64,000 nucleotides of DNA, from NCBI RefSeq assembly GCF_910594005.1, contig NC_057825.1, positions 52,855,037-52,919,036 on the forward strand. The letters run 5' to 3'. The stretch comes from Cervus elaphus (lineage: Eukaryota; Chordata; Mammalia; Artiodactyla; Cervidae). The position numbers and the translations under genes are program-made. The notes below the pieces were generated by a model. It saw only the letters and a list, made by a program, of their open reading frames with translations. It did not search any database and had not been told where the DNA came from. Below are positions 21,891-35,205 of the stretch, one piece after another; positions within the stretch are counted from its first letter, which is position 1, and each line of letters opens with the position of its first letter.

Positions 21891-22487
21891 CATCTTTGTA
21901 GATTGTGTGGTAATGGTAAAATGAATATGGTCTAACTTAATGAGAGATGGAATCCATAATCTGCCACTTAGCAAGGTTGACCTTGGACATACTCTGTCTT
22001 AGCCTAAATATAGAGTAATCACAGGCAGGAAATTGGACATAACAGAAACAACTGGTCATTAGGCCACACTTAAACTCTTCAAACAGTACATGACCTCTTA
22101 AAAGTCATTTCATTTCTCAGGGACTAAGTTACCTTCATTGCAAATGAGCAAAATACCTTGATAAATGTTTTTCTAGATTTAGATTTTATTTTTTATTTGT
22201 TTGGGAGCAAGAAAGAGTGTTTAAAGTGAAATTCAATAAGAGCTCCTTTAAAATGTTTTTATATAGTTTTTTAAAGTAAAAGCAGGACTGAAACTGGCCC
22301 AATCAGAAGCATACTAATTCAGGTAAAGGGGACAATGGAAGGGGACAGGTGGAGAAGACAAGGGGACAGGTGGAGAAGAATAGGTCACTGACATGCCAGT
22401 GCCAAAATTAGACATTTATATCCATCTATGCTGTTTTATTTATAAAGCTAAATTATCAGTTAATAAGATATCATGAAAGCTAAATTT
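21891..22487. other. Unassigned stretch with a short tandem repeat
   Basis: Nothing was identified except two identical 20-bp units 'aaggggacaggtggagaaga' at 22339-22358 and 22360-22379, preceded by a partial third. Confidence 0.5.
22339..22379 (+). repeat. 21-bp period tandem duplication
   Basis: Two exact purine-rich copies are separated by one base. A weaker half-unit precedes them at about 22325-22338. Confidence 0.88.
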
Positions 22488-22820
22488 ATTCAATATAAGT
22501 GAAAGCTGCTCAGTCATATCTGACTCATTGCGACCCCATGGACTATACAGTCCATGGAATTCTCCAGGCCAGAATACTGGAGTGGGTAGTTTTCCCTTCT
22601 CCAGGGGATCTTCCCAACCCCAGGATTGAACCCAGGTCTTCTGCATTGCAGGCAGATCCTTTACCAGCTGAGCCACAAGGGAAGCCTAAGAATGCTAGAG
22701 TGGGTAGCCTATCCCTTCTTCAGCAGACCTTCTCAACCCTGGAATCAGACCGGGGTCTCCTGCATTGCAGGCATATTCTTTACCAACTGAGCTATAAGGG
22801 AAGCCTCCATTCAATATAAG
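22488..22820 (-). mobile_element. Bov-tA3-like SINE with two tRNA-like heads, plus TSD
   Basis: In minus orientation a first tRNA-like head (22687-22806) is followed by a second head, body and BovB-like tail (22500-22686). Each head has its own 'gcctgcaatgcag'-type core. A perfect 12-bp duplication, 'attcaatataag', stands at 22488-22499 and 22809-22820. The dimeric copy therefore moved as one unit and is not two separate insertions. Confidence 0.92.
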
Positions 22821-22832
22821 GGATTTATTTTA

Positions 22833-23882
22833 TTCAGTTCAGTTCAGCCACTCAGTCATGTCCAACTCTTTATGACCCCATGGACTGCAGCATGCCAGGC
22901 CTTCATGTCCATCACCAACTCCTGGAGCCTACTCAAATTCATGTCCATTGCGTAGGTGATGACATCCAACCATCTCATCCTCTGCTATCCACTTCTCCTC
23001 CTGCTTTCAATCTTTTCCAGCATCAGGGTCTTTTCCAATGAGCCGGTTCTTTGCATCAGGTGGCCAAAGTACTGGAGTTTCAGCTTCAGCATCAGTCCTT
23101 CCAATCAATATTCAGGACTGATTTCCTTTAGGATTGACTGGGTGGATCTCCTTTCAGTCCAAGGGACTCTCAAGAGTCTTCTCCAACATCACAGTTCAAA
23201 AACATCAATTCTTCAGTGCTCAGCTTTCTTTATAGTCCAACTCTCACATCCAGACATGACTACCAGAAAAAACATAGCTTTGACTAGATGGATCTTAGTT
23301 GGTAAAGTAATGTCTCTGCTTTTTAATATGCTGCCTAGGTTGGCCATAGCTTTTCTTCCAAGGAGCAAGTGCCTTTTAATTTCATGGCTGCAGTCAACAT
23401 CTGCATCAATTTTGGAGTCCCCCAAAATAAAGTCTGTCACTGTTTTCATTGTTTCCCCATCTATTTGCCATGAAATGATGGGACTGGATGCTGTGATCTT
23501 AGTTTTCTGAATGTTGAGTTTAAGCCAACTTTTTCATTCTCCTCTTTCACTTTCATCAAGATGCTCTTTAGTTCTTTGCTTTCTGCCATAAGGGTGGTAT
23601 CATTCACATATCTGAGGTTATTGATATTTCTCCTGGCAATCTTGATTCCAGCTTGTGCTTCATTGAGCCTGGCATTTTGCATGATGTAGTCTGCATATAA
23701 GTTAGATAAGCAGGGTGACAATATACAGCCTTGACATACTCCTTTCCCTATTTGGATCCAGTCTGTTGTTCCATGTCCAGTTCTAACTGTTGCTTCTTGA
23801 CCTGCATACAAATTTCTCAGGAGGCAGGTCAGGTGGTCTGGTATTCCCATTTCTTTAAGGATTTTCCACATTATTTTCCTAT
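22833..23882 (-). mobile_element. BovB LINE, 5'-truncated
   Basis: The antisense tail 'attcagttcagttcagcc' opens a 1.05-kb copy reaching the RT palm. Minus frames 23461-23871 ('QGCILSPCLSNLYADYIM') and 23213-23449 carry RT fragments. The catalytic motif reads YVND instead of YADD. The frame closes at 23213-23215 with TGA following Ala-Glu-His, a position shared with other copies. Confidence 0.95.
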
Positions 23883-24144
23883 GTGGAGTTAAAGTATTAT
23901 TTTAAATGGTGAATCAGTAATAAAACATGGGATATGTAATCTTAAAATGCCCTTAATTAAAAAAAAAATTAAAAAAAAAATATGGTTGTTCCCAGCATGT
24001 TTTCTTAAACATTAAAAGTCCATGAACAAAAAATTCTAGGAATCACTGGTACAAGTCAAGTAGCAAACAATTCTGATTGGAGCCCATCCTGTTTGTGACT
24101 AAGATTAGTAACATAGAGTGTGAAAGCTATAAATGCCAAGGTAG
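23883..24144. other. Unassigned spacer
   Basis: No family is recognised. Two A runs lie at 23959-23980. Confidence 0.45.
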
Positions 24145-24265
24145 CTATTACTATTATCTCTGTTGTATTAGTGAAGAAACAGGGTCTCAGGAAGACAAGT
24201 TCCTTTTCCAAAGATTCATAGTCACTTCTTTGAGACTTGAAAGCCTATGTTTTTAATGCTCTTGG
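24145..24265 (+). mobile_element. Possible MIR SINE relic
   Basis: The order 'ctattattatctctg', 'gaagaaacagggtctcagg' and 'tccttttccaaagattcata' resembles the conserved MIR core in plus orientation. It is ancient and only loosely matched. Confidence 0.45.
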
Positions 24266-26186
24266 TGAATTGAAGTAGTAAGGAATAGAGTAGATTTTGC
24301 CTAGCATTGTTGGGTAATAATAAAATGTTATTTAGAACAGAATGACTTTCAATACCTTCTTTGTGAAGTAAAATGATTTTGTGTTGTAGATATGCCTTAT
24401 ATGTAAGACATAGGTAAAATCAGAGCTACTATTTCTTAAAATATTATTGATGCTTTACTTTAAAGAACTGTGAGGAGAAGCAACTTGTAGAAGAAGTGGA
24501 GATAGAGGAATAAAATGAAGGTAGTACAATCTATGATTAAGCTAGAAAAATGCTAATGCAATGGTATACAGACTTTTGGTTTCAGATGTATCTCAGTTAA
24601 TATCTCAAATCCACCCATTATGTGCTATATCAATTTGGCAAAAGAGTATGAAAGTAAATGAAAATAAGGAAACCTTACAAATACTAGAAGAAAACATGGG
24701 TGAATTCCCCTTCAGACTAGCATAGGGAAAGACTTTCTAGCTGTGTCTAACTGTGACTCAGCCTCCTTTTCTTTCTTTTGGCAACAAACCTAACTTGTCT
24801 TCAGGAGACTGGGTGTGACTTCAGTAAAGCTCTCAACCAAAGAGCATTGCCTTCTTTAGGCAAAACTTGTGTTTATGAACACAGCTAGTCCAGTAAGGAT
24901 TTTTCCCTTGGAATTAAAATCAGTTTTAGCATTTGCAGTTTATATCATTAAAACATTAAATAGAATAGAGCCAGACACATTCAAATTACTCAAACACTCT
25001 CCTCACCAATAAGGCAAAAATTGGTAGATTTTCCCCTCACATTGAGAGATTATTTCTGTACTGAAGAGGGAAAAAAGTAAAATGGTAAAGGAATTTTGGA
25101 AGTTTTAAGTTTGAGACTTAACAACTTAGATTTTGAAGACTTGGCAGCATTTGAAATATTAACTGATAGAAACAGGAGAGTTCACTTAGAACATGGGCAG
25201 AGGGTGACTGTTTGATGACTTAGTAGATATTAAAGACAGGGCACTATACTTATTTAAATATACAAAATGGTGCAATATTCAGATGGATCAAGGTAATGGA
25301 GATGCAGAAATTAGCTGAGGTCCTATCTTTTCTGGGCTCTTGATAAGCTCTATAATAAATCAAAAGTTGCATGAGTTAAGTGAAAATTCAAATTTTAAAA
25401 ATTAAAGACAAGAAATTTTACAGTTTTGCATTATGCATTCATTTATCTTTCATTGTTCTGCTTGGGTTTCAGTTAAGTAGTTAACTATGGTGACCAAGTT
25501 ATGCTGATAATAGTGAAGCAAATTTCTTGTTTGCAAATTTCTTCAGACACACAGTATTGCATTTTAATTGCTAATTACAGCAGATTTTCATCATAAGTCT
25601 TGTTAAACACAATATCCAATCTGTGGATAGATTTAACACAAGAAAATGAAACTAGTAGTCTGTAGAAAACAGTAGTGGACTTGAAGAACAAAAGATGGAG
25701 TAAAGATAAAAGACCTGGGAAGGGAAAAGAGTATAAGAAATGAGAGAGTGGCAGGTTACTGTCAGTGGATGCAAATTACAGTTGAAGGTTTCGAGACAGT
25801 ACATGTATTTGTGAGAACAACTCTTGGTATACAAACACAGTTATACATAGATAAAACCATGCAAAAACAAATATTGTCTATTAGGTCAAGGAAATGCCCT
25901 CTGGGATAATTAGATCTCTCACATTGATAACAGAAGCTGGATAGTTAGAAAACCTGTCAACTAAATTTTGGGATAAACTAAGAGGTTGGGAAATGACAAT
26001 GATAATAAGCAACATTGAAGTCCTTCTTTGTATGTATGTCCCTTTCAGTATTTCCAGATTATTACCTAGGCAATAAAATGGCTACTCCATCTTTAGAGGA
26101 TTAGGCTCAAATGTGAAGACAAACAAATGAACAGGAAAACAATCAGCTATCAGATGTGCAATTGTCTCTGCCTATGCTCCTAAATG
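24266..26186. other. Unassigned 1.9-kb stretch
   Basis: No gene or transposon was recognised on either strand. Frames are short and AT-driven; the longest, at 25652-25834 on the minus strand, has no domain features. Confidence 0.5.
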
Positions 26187-26403
26187 GACTTCCCTGGTGG
26201 CTCAGATGGTTAAGCGTCTGCCCACAATGTGGGAGAACCTGGTTCAATCCCTGGGATGGGAAGATCTCCTGGAGAAGGAAATGGCAACCCACTCCAGTAT
26301 TCTTGCCTGGAAAAAACCATGAATGGAAGAGCCTGATAGGCTACAGTCCATGGGGTCCAAAGAGTCATACACGCCTGAGCAACTTCACTTTCACTTTCAC
26401 GTT
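26187..26403 (+). mobile_element. Bov-tA SINE
   Basis: The copy is complete, from 'ggacttccctggtggctc' with B-box-like 'ggttcaatccctggg' to a 'cactttcactttcac' tail. Flanks 'gctcctaaat' and 'gttcctaact' could be a decayed TSD. A 111-codon frame crosses it without meaning. Confidence 0.92.
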
Positions 26404-27236
26404 CCTAACTAGCACCAGACTAGTCTTTAAATTCTCCAAGAAAAGTGATTCTATTTATTCTTGTGGTATCTCTCAACATTGTACAAGTTGAAAACAAACA
26501 AAAGCTTCCTTATGGAAATATTTAAGGTTTAAGAAGGATAAATATGACATTACCAATAAAAGATTAATTTTAATAATAGTAATCACTCTCAAATAGTAAT
26601 GAACAAGTGGGCATTATATTGCTGTGGCAACTATTATTTTATATTGATTATATATCTGCCTGATAAAATACATTTGCCTTTTTGTTACTAAAAGAACCTC
26701 ACCATGATATTTTATTTTATAAGGGGATTTTTTTTTTTTTTTTCCCCTCACTCTCACAGTACAGCCTGACATCAGGGAGAGGGGAATGTATGCTTTAACC
26801 AGAGAAGAAATCTGGAGAGTTACCTTAGGAATTTCATTAATTGAGTATACTCTTGTGAAAGAAATAAACACTACTTATCAATACTGCCAGGGATGATAGG
26901 TGGGAAGAAGTGAAACATCTTAGGAATCTAGAGGCTGACAAGATATATTTTATCAGTCTTACATGAATGGCTTAATTTCTCCATGGATTAAACCTCAGAA
27001 TTGCCAATTTTTGAATAGTGCATTGCATCTGTGGGAAAATCTACAGACTATTAAGTAAAGGAAATTAATATTTCTTTCTCATTTCAAAGAAGAGGCTTAC
27101 TATTCTACTCCAGCATATTAAATTCCAGTCAAGTTTCCATATACTCAGAATTATCTGAGATAACTAGTTTCAATTCTCTGTAGTTAATAAAATGCATGTA
27201 GTATTGTCTAAGAAAAAAAAAATGTGAAATTGGAAG
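26404..27236. other. Unassigned AT-rich stretch
   Basis: A T run at 26728-26743 is the only notable feature. No gene or repeat family was identified. Confidence 0.45.
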
Positions 27237-27418
27237 TGTTAGTTGGCTCAGTCATATCTCTTTGCAACTCCATGGAGTGTAGCTTGCCAGACTCCTTTGT
27301 CCATGAAATTCCTTAGGCAAGAATACTGGACTGGGGAGCCATTCCCTTTTCTAAGAAATCTTCCTGACCCAGTTCTCCTGCATTGTGGGTAGATTCTTTA
27401 CCATCTGAGCCACTATTT
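27237..27418 (-). mobile_element. Bov-tA SINE, diverged
   Basis: The antisense tail 'ttagttggctcagtcatatc' carries a small deletion that removes 'tgactc'. The head ends at 'ctttaccatctgagccac'. Confidence 0.88.
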
Positions 27419-29821
27419 TCCTTTTCTACTTGCCACCAAATGATTTAACTTGGTTCAGGTTTATCCCATTAAAACAGCACAACCATTAAAGAAAAAAAAA
27501 AAAAAACATTTAATATTGCATAGGGTTGTTGTAGTAACTTGAAATGCTGGATACTATTTCTTCTGATTGGGGAAAAAAAAAAATAGGTACCAAGTGACAG
27601 GCTCTTGGAGGTAAGTCAGGCACCAAAAGAAAGAACCTAGAAATACCAAAAGAAGATATTCACCAAACTCTGACTTTGTCCATAGTTAGTCCTAATATTT
27701 CACATAAAATTTTGCCACCTATTAACTGTCCAGAGGATTTATTTTCTCATCTCAAATGTTCTCATTCACATTGGTAAGTTGAAAAAAGTCATATATGCAG
27801 AGAAAATATGAGAAGGAAGAAAATACAAAATAATTAAATATTTCAGTTTCCCTAATAAACAAAGTTTAAGGTAGAAGTTTTCACTCTATCATATTATGGG
27901 GAATTTCAATCAGGGGGAAGCAAAAGTGAAGGACAAAGGAAAGTAAGACAGGCAAATAGAAGGACTATTTGTCCTCAGTAAGCACAGCTGATGGTAGGAC
28001 TTCCTTAGAAAGGCCAAACAAAACTACTGTATCTCAGGGAAATTGATTGAGGTAGAATGGAAAAACAATTTCTCAGCTTCCATTCGCTATTAGTCAAAGC
28101 CTATTCATGGGTCATTATGTCCAGGATATATTACCTGGCCCCTCACCTGAGCTTTGGCGATGTCAGATGGTCTGTGTATCCAGACTGGGTGGTGCACAGA
28201 TGTAGCTGTCTCTACTTAACCATCTGCCTTGTACATGTGAGATCCTAGCTCTGTGGTGGTGGCAGCATTTGCTGAAGCAATATGGGCTAGAAACATCTTT
28301 AGGGTCATCTTAGAGCCAAAAAGTATGCAAGGTCTAAAGTTGGAGAAGTACGTTATTGAGCGTAACTTGGGTGGCACATAATTTAGTTTGGTAAAGGCAT
28401 TTCCTGTCCCATTTCTATAGAGTTGGAACATAGAGGAAAGAACATTGCTCTCAGTTGTAAGAAAGTATATATCCAGTCCTCAAAGGTCACCACCAGTTGA
28501 AATATTCCAAAAAGAGCTCAATAAGAGGACTAAGCAAACACAGCTGTTAATATTCATAGCCATCTTGCTTCTCCCAATCTAGTTTAGTGTTCCTCCACCA
28601 TTGGCCATCACTTTGGCTGATGTGGATTGCTTTCTTGAAGAGATAGGTCATAGTGAGCCCATGATGATCTGTATATCTAGCCTCTTTGTCCTTGTGTATA
28701 TGGTTAGGAAAGCTATTTTCATATTATGTAGGCCACTGAAGCACAGGAAAACTATCACCACCCCCCTGAGATAATCAGGTCGGATTATTAGTATTAATAG
28801 TATAATTCCTATAATTTCTTCCTTTGCTTCCTAGTTTCCCAATAAATAAAACCCCAAATAGCCAAGTGATAGCTCCAGATTGCAGTTCAGTACATGCCTT
28901 ACTATATGCCCTGGTAAGAGCATATTGATATGGTGATAAAATTATCACCACCATTCACACCAAAGGAAGCAAAAACAACTACCTGACAGATCCTAAGACA
29001 CGGGAAATGAGATGTGCAAATTCTTCACTTGGATAACTGGGAATGAGTGTGTGACATGTTGGTCTTACCCTCACTCCTTAACTGCTGGAATGCTATATCC
29101 TACTGTGAACACTGCACTCTGCACTAATCATCAATTAGTTAGTAATTAAGTAATAACCTGCATCCTGAAAGACAATGCTCAGTTTCACAAAGTGTTGTCA
29201 ACTTGGTACATTAATTAAGTCTTCAGCGCTCTATTCCAACAGCAGCACTTCTGTTCAATGAGACTATCTGATTCTTGTTGGTAGAGTACATGACACGACC
29301 AATGAAAGCCATGATTATACACTGACTGTCACAATTTCTTTTCTGGAAAGATCAGAGGCAATGTTGTGTAGGGCACCATGTCAATAGACCAGGTATGCTG
29401 TAAATCTTCTGATATTAGTACAGACAACTTCACATTATCAGGGTTTCTCTTGATGCTTCAGTTACTACACACAAGCATTAATGGCTAAGCCAACTATTGA
29501 TTCTAACATGGTTGAGTTTCTACTTCTTGCCAAAGTGGATGGAGTTTGGTGAGACTGTCAGTATTTGGTGGCTGCTAATCCTGAAGAATGATGCTACATT
29601 AATGTTTCACCATCTATCTCTGTTGCTGATAATTTGGATGCCAGTAGTTATTAGCTAGCATGTCCTTAGAGAAGAGAAGGTCCTGTTTTGGTGCTCACAC
29701 ATACATCCCATCCCTTCCCAGAGGGTTACTCAGTCCATGGGCATGTGTAGAAGTGCCAAGATGGTCAAGGGAAGTGTCAAAGTGACCATCAGAGGACGAG
29801 TCACATAGGCAGTCAACTAGA
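27419..29821. other. Unassigned 2.4-kb stretch, possibly an old retroelement
   Basis: Parts of 28120-29420, for example 'tggcgatgtcagatggtctg' and 'tgtcaatagaccaggtatgc', have the flavour of antisense ERVL-class internal sequence. I could not establish domain order, LTRs or a frame. The 71-codon minus frame at 28216-28431 has no recognised motif. Treat as unknown. Confidence 0.3.
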
Positions 29822-30040
29822 CAGTTTTCCCCTATAGCTCAGTGGGTGAAGAATCAGCCTACAATGCAGGAGACACAGGAGAGACACGGGTTCAATCCCA
29901 GGGTAAGGAAGATCCCCTGGAGAAGGAAATAGGAACCCACTTAAATATCCTGGCCTGAAAAATTGCATGGGCAGGGAAGCCTGGCAGGCTACAATCCAAA
30001 GGTTCACAAAAGAGCTGGACATGACTGAGCAACTGAGTAC
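29822..30040 (+). mobile_element. Bov-tA SINE
   Basis: The head 'cctatagctcagtgggtg' is followed by a small insertion that doubles 'ggagacac' before the B-box-like 'gggttcaatcccag'. The tail is 'gctggacatgactgagc'. Confidence 0.9.
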
Positions 30041-30729
30041 ACATCTGTGGTGAATTTCTGTTGATCATTCACAGGAGACAAAAGTTGCTGGCATCTTTTC
30101 TTCTCATTTCTTAGATTTATCTAAATATCCATTCCTGAGGTAACTTTATTTTGAAATTTCCTCTCTTGTTCTTGTTAGGCCTCTGATCAAACAATGCAGT
30201 TATTCTCTAAAGCCCAATATTATGGTTATATCCTTGCATCAGGTCAGACTTACTCTCCCACCAGACAATGGGCTTTATTTGACAATTGTGTTAAGACTTA
30301 CCCTTGAGGTGAGTTGTAATTCAGTAGAAGATCTTCTGCAGCTAGTGCCAAATTATTGCATTAGTTATGAATCTGGCCTACATCCTTTCCTCCCTCTTAA
30401 GGAACCACATGTGAAGATACAGGCGTGAGTTAAGTGAGAGGTGATGGGTCAACTGAAGCAGATGGCATGGGAGTCTGAACTTCATTATTATGTCATTTAC
30501 TTCTTTCTTCTATATTTGCTAAAGTCTGATTTCAAATGAACCACTGCCATGATGACATAAATTATGTCTATGCCCAACTCATCCTATGACTGGGTGAATT
30601 TGATAATACCCTGGTCTCTTAAATGTAATTTAATTATTGGGTATTTTGTCTCTTTTCTGCCCAACAGTAAAGTATCTGAAGTCAGCGTAATTAGTGTGTC
30701 CATTAAATTGCTGGACATGTTTTCTTTTG
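30041..30729. other. Unassigned stretch
   Basis: No family or gene was recognised. The plus frame at 30222-30428 has no start context or domain to support it. Confidence 0.45.
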
Positions 30730-30945
30730 TTGTTGCTGTTATTGTTTAGTCACTAAATTGTGTCTGAGTCTTTGGGGATACCGTAGACTGTAGATAGCCA
30801 GGCTCCTCTGCCCTTAGCATTTCCCAGACAAGAATACTGGAGTGGATTGCCATTTCCTTCTCCATGGGATGTTCCTGACCAGGTATCAAACCCATGCCTC
30901 TTGCATTGCAAGTGGATTCTCTACTGCTGAACCACCAGGGAAGCC
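30730..30945 (-). mobile_element. Bov-tA SINE
   Basis: It carries an antisense 'gtttagtcactaaattgtg' tail, body and a complete head ending 'gaaccaccagggaagcc'. A TTG/TTA-rich run at its left is the antisense of a (CAA)n tail. Confidence 0.9.
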
Positions 30946-30956
30946 ACCCTCCCCAC

Positions 30957-31285
30957 TGTTTTTTTTTTTGTTTTATTTTTTGGAGTATAATTGCTTTACA
31001 ATGTTGTGTGCAACATGAATCAGCTATATGTATATGTATATGCATGTGTGTATGTATATCCTACCCCTCTTGAGCCTCCCTTGCACTTGCACTTGCCTTC
31101 CCACCCCTGTAGATTATCATAGAGCACCAAGCTGAGCTCCCTGTCCTATATAATAGTTTCCTGCTGGCTATCTGTTTTACACATGATAGTGTATTTATGT
31201 TAATGCTACTCTCTCAGTTTCTGCCCCTCCTTCTCATCCTGTGTCCACAAGTCTGTTCTCTGTGTCTGCTGTCTCTATTCCTGTC
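30957..31285 (-). mobile_element. L1 3' UTR fragment, antisense
   Basis: A T run is followed by 'ggagtataattgctttaca', 'caccaagctgagctccctg' and 'ctggctatctgttttacac', an ordered antisense L1 3' UTR. It is truncated around 31285. Confidence 0.82.
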
Positions 31286-32080
31286 CTTTGGTGGGACTAT
31301 ATTTGATATGAAATTCCATTGGTACTCCATGAAACTTTCTGCATCCAAGGTACAGAAACAGATAAGCAAAAGCCCAAGAACTAAAGCATCCAGAAGGAAG
31401 AACCAGCATCTAAATGCCTGCAAGAGTTATCATTTTATAAGCAACAGAGCTGAGAATAGAAGTTATGTTTATTATACTCAGTCCTGTAATCTTATTAAAA
31501 GAGAAGATGTACAAAGTCATAATTTTCCTTTTGGTGGTAAAGCAAAATCAATAAAAAACATATCATCTTTCAAGCCAAAATGGGTTTCTTTATATTATTG
31601 AAGGTAATGCCTGTGAAAACTTAAATACAGTTATAGAGAAACGGCTGAATTGTCAATATAAAATAGCTGTAATTGCTATATGTCACAAATAGAATTAGCA
31701 TATATTTCTACACTAAATTCCAACCCTATTTGGAAACTGAGCCTTGATTCTGTGAAAAACAAGACTTACAACATACACTTAGAGAGAGGAAAACATAGCT
31801 AGCACATACAAGCATAATATTCTTGTACTTATAAAATGCTTTTGCATACATTACTATGATTTTATTACATTCAAGTATTTAGAGTGAATTTAAAAAATAT
31901 CTTTAGAAATACAGTTGAGTCTAACTTAACAAAAGAATAAAGAATATTATAATTATGATGCTATTGGTAGTGTTTACATAAAATAAATTTCTTAAGCACT
32001 TTTTCTCTCAATAAAATTAATCTACTCCCTCTAGACTTTGATTTTATTATGTTCATTTGCATATGAGTCATCATTTAAAA
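31286..32080. other. Unassigned stretch with one modest open frame
   Basis: A plus frame open from 31197 to 31601 enters from the L1 3' UTR and runs about 105 codons into non-repeat sequence, rich in Lys, Ser and Asn. It has no recognised domain. Its first third is L1 non-coding DNA, so I do not call it a gene. The rest of the stretch is AT-rich. Confidence 0.4.
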
Positions 32081-32303
32081 GGCTTCCCAGGTGACACTAA
32101 CGGTGAAGAGCCCACCTGCAAATGTGGGAGACATAAGAGAGAGGTTCAATCCATGTCAGGAAGATCCCCTAGCTGAGGGCGTGGCAACCAACTCCAGTAT
32201 CCTTGCCTGGAGAATGCCTTGGACAGAGAAACCTGGTGGGCTGAAGTCCATACCGTTGCGAAGAGTCAAACATGACTGAGGTGACTTAGCACAGAGGCAT
32301 GCA
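32081..32303 (+). mobile_element. Bov-tA SINE
   Basis: The copy is full length, from 'ggcttcccaggtgacac' to 'gaggtgacttagcac'. Flanks 'catcatttaa' and 'catcacttaa' look like a TSD with one mismatch. Confidence 0.92.
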
Positions 32304-35205
32304 TCACTTAATACACATTATAATATATAAAATTAATTCAGTCCTTCACCAAAGTTAAAAATGCTAGGATTCTAGTGTATTTCAGATAACATCAAAGATG
32401 AATACTTTATATTCTAATTATTTATTAAACTTTTTGAGTTTCAGACATTCTTTGACATGTTCAGTACTGATTATAAAGCAGAAACATGGAGAAAGACTTA
32501 GGTCATAATTTACATAAGTGAAAAAGCAAGTCAGATTTCTTTCAGAAAATCAGAAAATTAATAATGAGAGGTGTATGGGCATGGAAACAATTATGTACAC
32601 AGGGCTCACTTACCAAGAACAAAGTTGTCAATATATGTACATGTGAGCACTGACTGCAAAAAAAGTCAAGGTTTCACATAAAATTTCTGCCTCCTGAAAT
32701 TTATTGACTAATTGATATGTTTCTTGAAATGTGAAATTTTCAGTGCTACATTCAGGATTGTTCCAGCAAACTGAAGTAATTATCTACCCTTACTATTGGA
32801 CACATTTGCTTGGGGTAAGGAGCAGAGGCAATTTATGTGGCTTATGGGAACATCCTTATGATCTCAGATATACTCTTTGGGATTCTTATAATCACTCCCA
32901 GAAGGCCCCAAAGCACTTTCTTTTATTAAAAAACATAGAAGAACTTTCAGAAAAGTAAAAAAATCATTCTCAGATCAGCCTTACTGAATTATCAACAAAT
33001 AAAATTGAAAGTTTCAATTTCCCTTCTCACCTGTGGACTATCAGCTATCATATTGTTTGTATGAATTTTAAATTTTAATGCTGAAGATATTTAAAGAGAA
33101 TTACAAGCATAATATCTTATATGCTTTATCATATATTAAAACATATCTAAACATTAAAACACTTTTCATCAATGGCCAAGCATGACATTAATAAAAGTAA
33201 TAGAAGATTCATTTAGCAAAAGTAATAGAAATTCAATAATGTCATCTAATATATAACCCATATTCAAATTCAACAAATTGTTTGACTTATCTCTGGATTT
33301 CGTATCCCTTGAGATTGTAATTCCCTCTTGGTTTCTCAGCAGTTAAAACAATGACTGTGTTTTTATCTTTTTTAAAAATCATTACTCTTTGACACCGATG
33401 CACCCATCCTTGCTTTGTTGCTGTTATTAAGATTTTATTTCTTCCTCTTAAAAGCTGTTATTTACCATCCTTTGACATCAGTTTGTCTTATGCTAAAATT
33501 TGTACCTATAACTCTGATCTCTGCAAATTAAAATCTCTATTTGGAATTGACAATTGAGTGGAGAAATCTGGCTGCCCACAGCATGCTAAGCTCAATATTT
33601 CACACATAAACCCTTTATATCTACCTCTCCCTTGCCACATTGAAATCTATTCCTTTTCTTCTGTTCATTTGATAACTCAGGCCAGATGAGAATAAAGGTA
33701 CGGTTTCTCTCCTTTTTCATAACCATCAAATTTTGTGTGTGTGTTAATTCAGAAAGAATTTTTCAGTAATCTTCTGATTAACAAATTTCACCTTCACATA
33801 TATGCAATTTAAAAACCATAACTTATCATTCTTATAACTGTATTTATAAACCCAATGTGTCTAATTTGGTCTTTTTTCTGTATTTATCTGTTCTTTTTCA
33901 TATAAGCCATTAGTAATTCATATTTCATTATTTGAGTTTATAATGTCTTTCTTCCATAACTATTTTCTTATAATAGGTGTCTATAGTTCTATTATAATGG
34001 AATTTAACATGATATTTAATAGCATAACTCAGATTTTCATTTTTGCTAAGAATAAATTTATGCACTCAGTATTTCAAATGTTGGCTCTCAACTTGAATGA
34101 TAGCTCCAGTCATTTATTTTGAAACTTTCATTCTCAGTCTTATCCTCAAAAAGATTAGTGGAGACTGTGTCTTAATGATCACACATTTCATATTTTGGAT
34201 TTACAGTTGTGGTTCCTCCTGATACTGGGACTAGCTTAGTTCCAGCTAAACCAAATAATTTTTGCTAGTTGTGTTTATTTTCTTCAGCCAACCAAGACAA
34301 GGAGCTGTGTCAAACCTCAGACAGTTGGACTAAGTTTTTTCAGCTTCTATTAATAGGTAGGGAGCCCCAGCCTCTGGTTTCAAAATGTGAGCCAGACTTT
34401 GTTTTTCAATAAAGCCTAAGGTGATTTTGGACCCTGTTATCCAAGAACTGAACCTACAGACCCTCTTCTCATTGATTCAATCCTTGATCCCAGCAGGAAC
34501 ACAACTTCTGCCCTTGTTTGCTACAGTATATTTCTATTCATATTCTGGCCATGAAAATATTTCTCTTGTTTATAGCTCTATCATTTTAATGTACTCTTAA
34601 GATTGCCATTTTTGAAGGGAAAGGAATATTTAAATGCATGAACTATAGACTTATGTTGGCCAGAATTCCCCCAGTTACTTTTCAAGAACCAATGAAATAT
34701 CTTGTCCATAGCAGCAAAATATATTCAACACTTTCTGCTGTTTTCTCATTACTCATTCACTTATAAAAAGCAATCTGTAATCAATCCCTAATATTTTATA
34801 AAATCTACTGTCAGATAATCACTGATAATGCCTGTGCTGCCACCCCTATTTCAACTTAACTTTTGTCCTCTTCAATTTCTGCAGCAGTAGATATTTGTTA
34901 ATCTCTTTCTGCTTTAAATAATTTTTGGTAGTGCTATTTCCATAGTTCATACACATTATTATTCTATTATAAGAGTATGAATGTCAAATCAAAGCAAATA
35001 GAATAGAGGCAGGTCTTTTACTATGCTCATTATAACACACATGAATTTCTTGTTATAGAGAAGTCAAGTCAAGATAAACAACTCAGACTGAAATTTAAAG
35101 TTAATCAATATTTTTGTTTTGTTTTGTTTTTTGCTAATCATGAGAAAGAAAATTAATTATTTTCTAAAGAGTCATTTAAAATTTTTATTTTCCTGCATGT
35201 AACTC
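32304..35205. other. Unassigned 2.9-kb AT-rich stretch
   Basis: This is the longest interval without an identified element. The 75-codon plus frame at 32731-32958 has no known domain. An AATAAA follows a moderately GC-richer patch at 34200-34420, but no gene structure could be built around it. Confidence 0.5.

Noticed and set aside
28216..28431. 71-codon minus frame as a processed pseudogene
   Set aside because: No recognisable protein family, and the surroundings vaguely resemble old retroelement sequence. Support is too weak either way.
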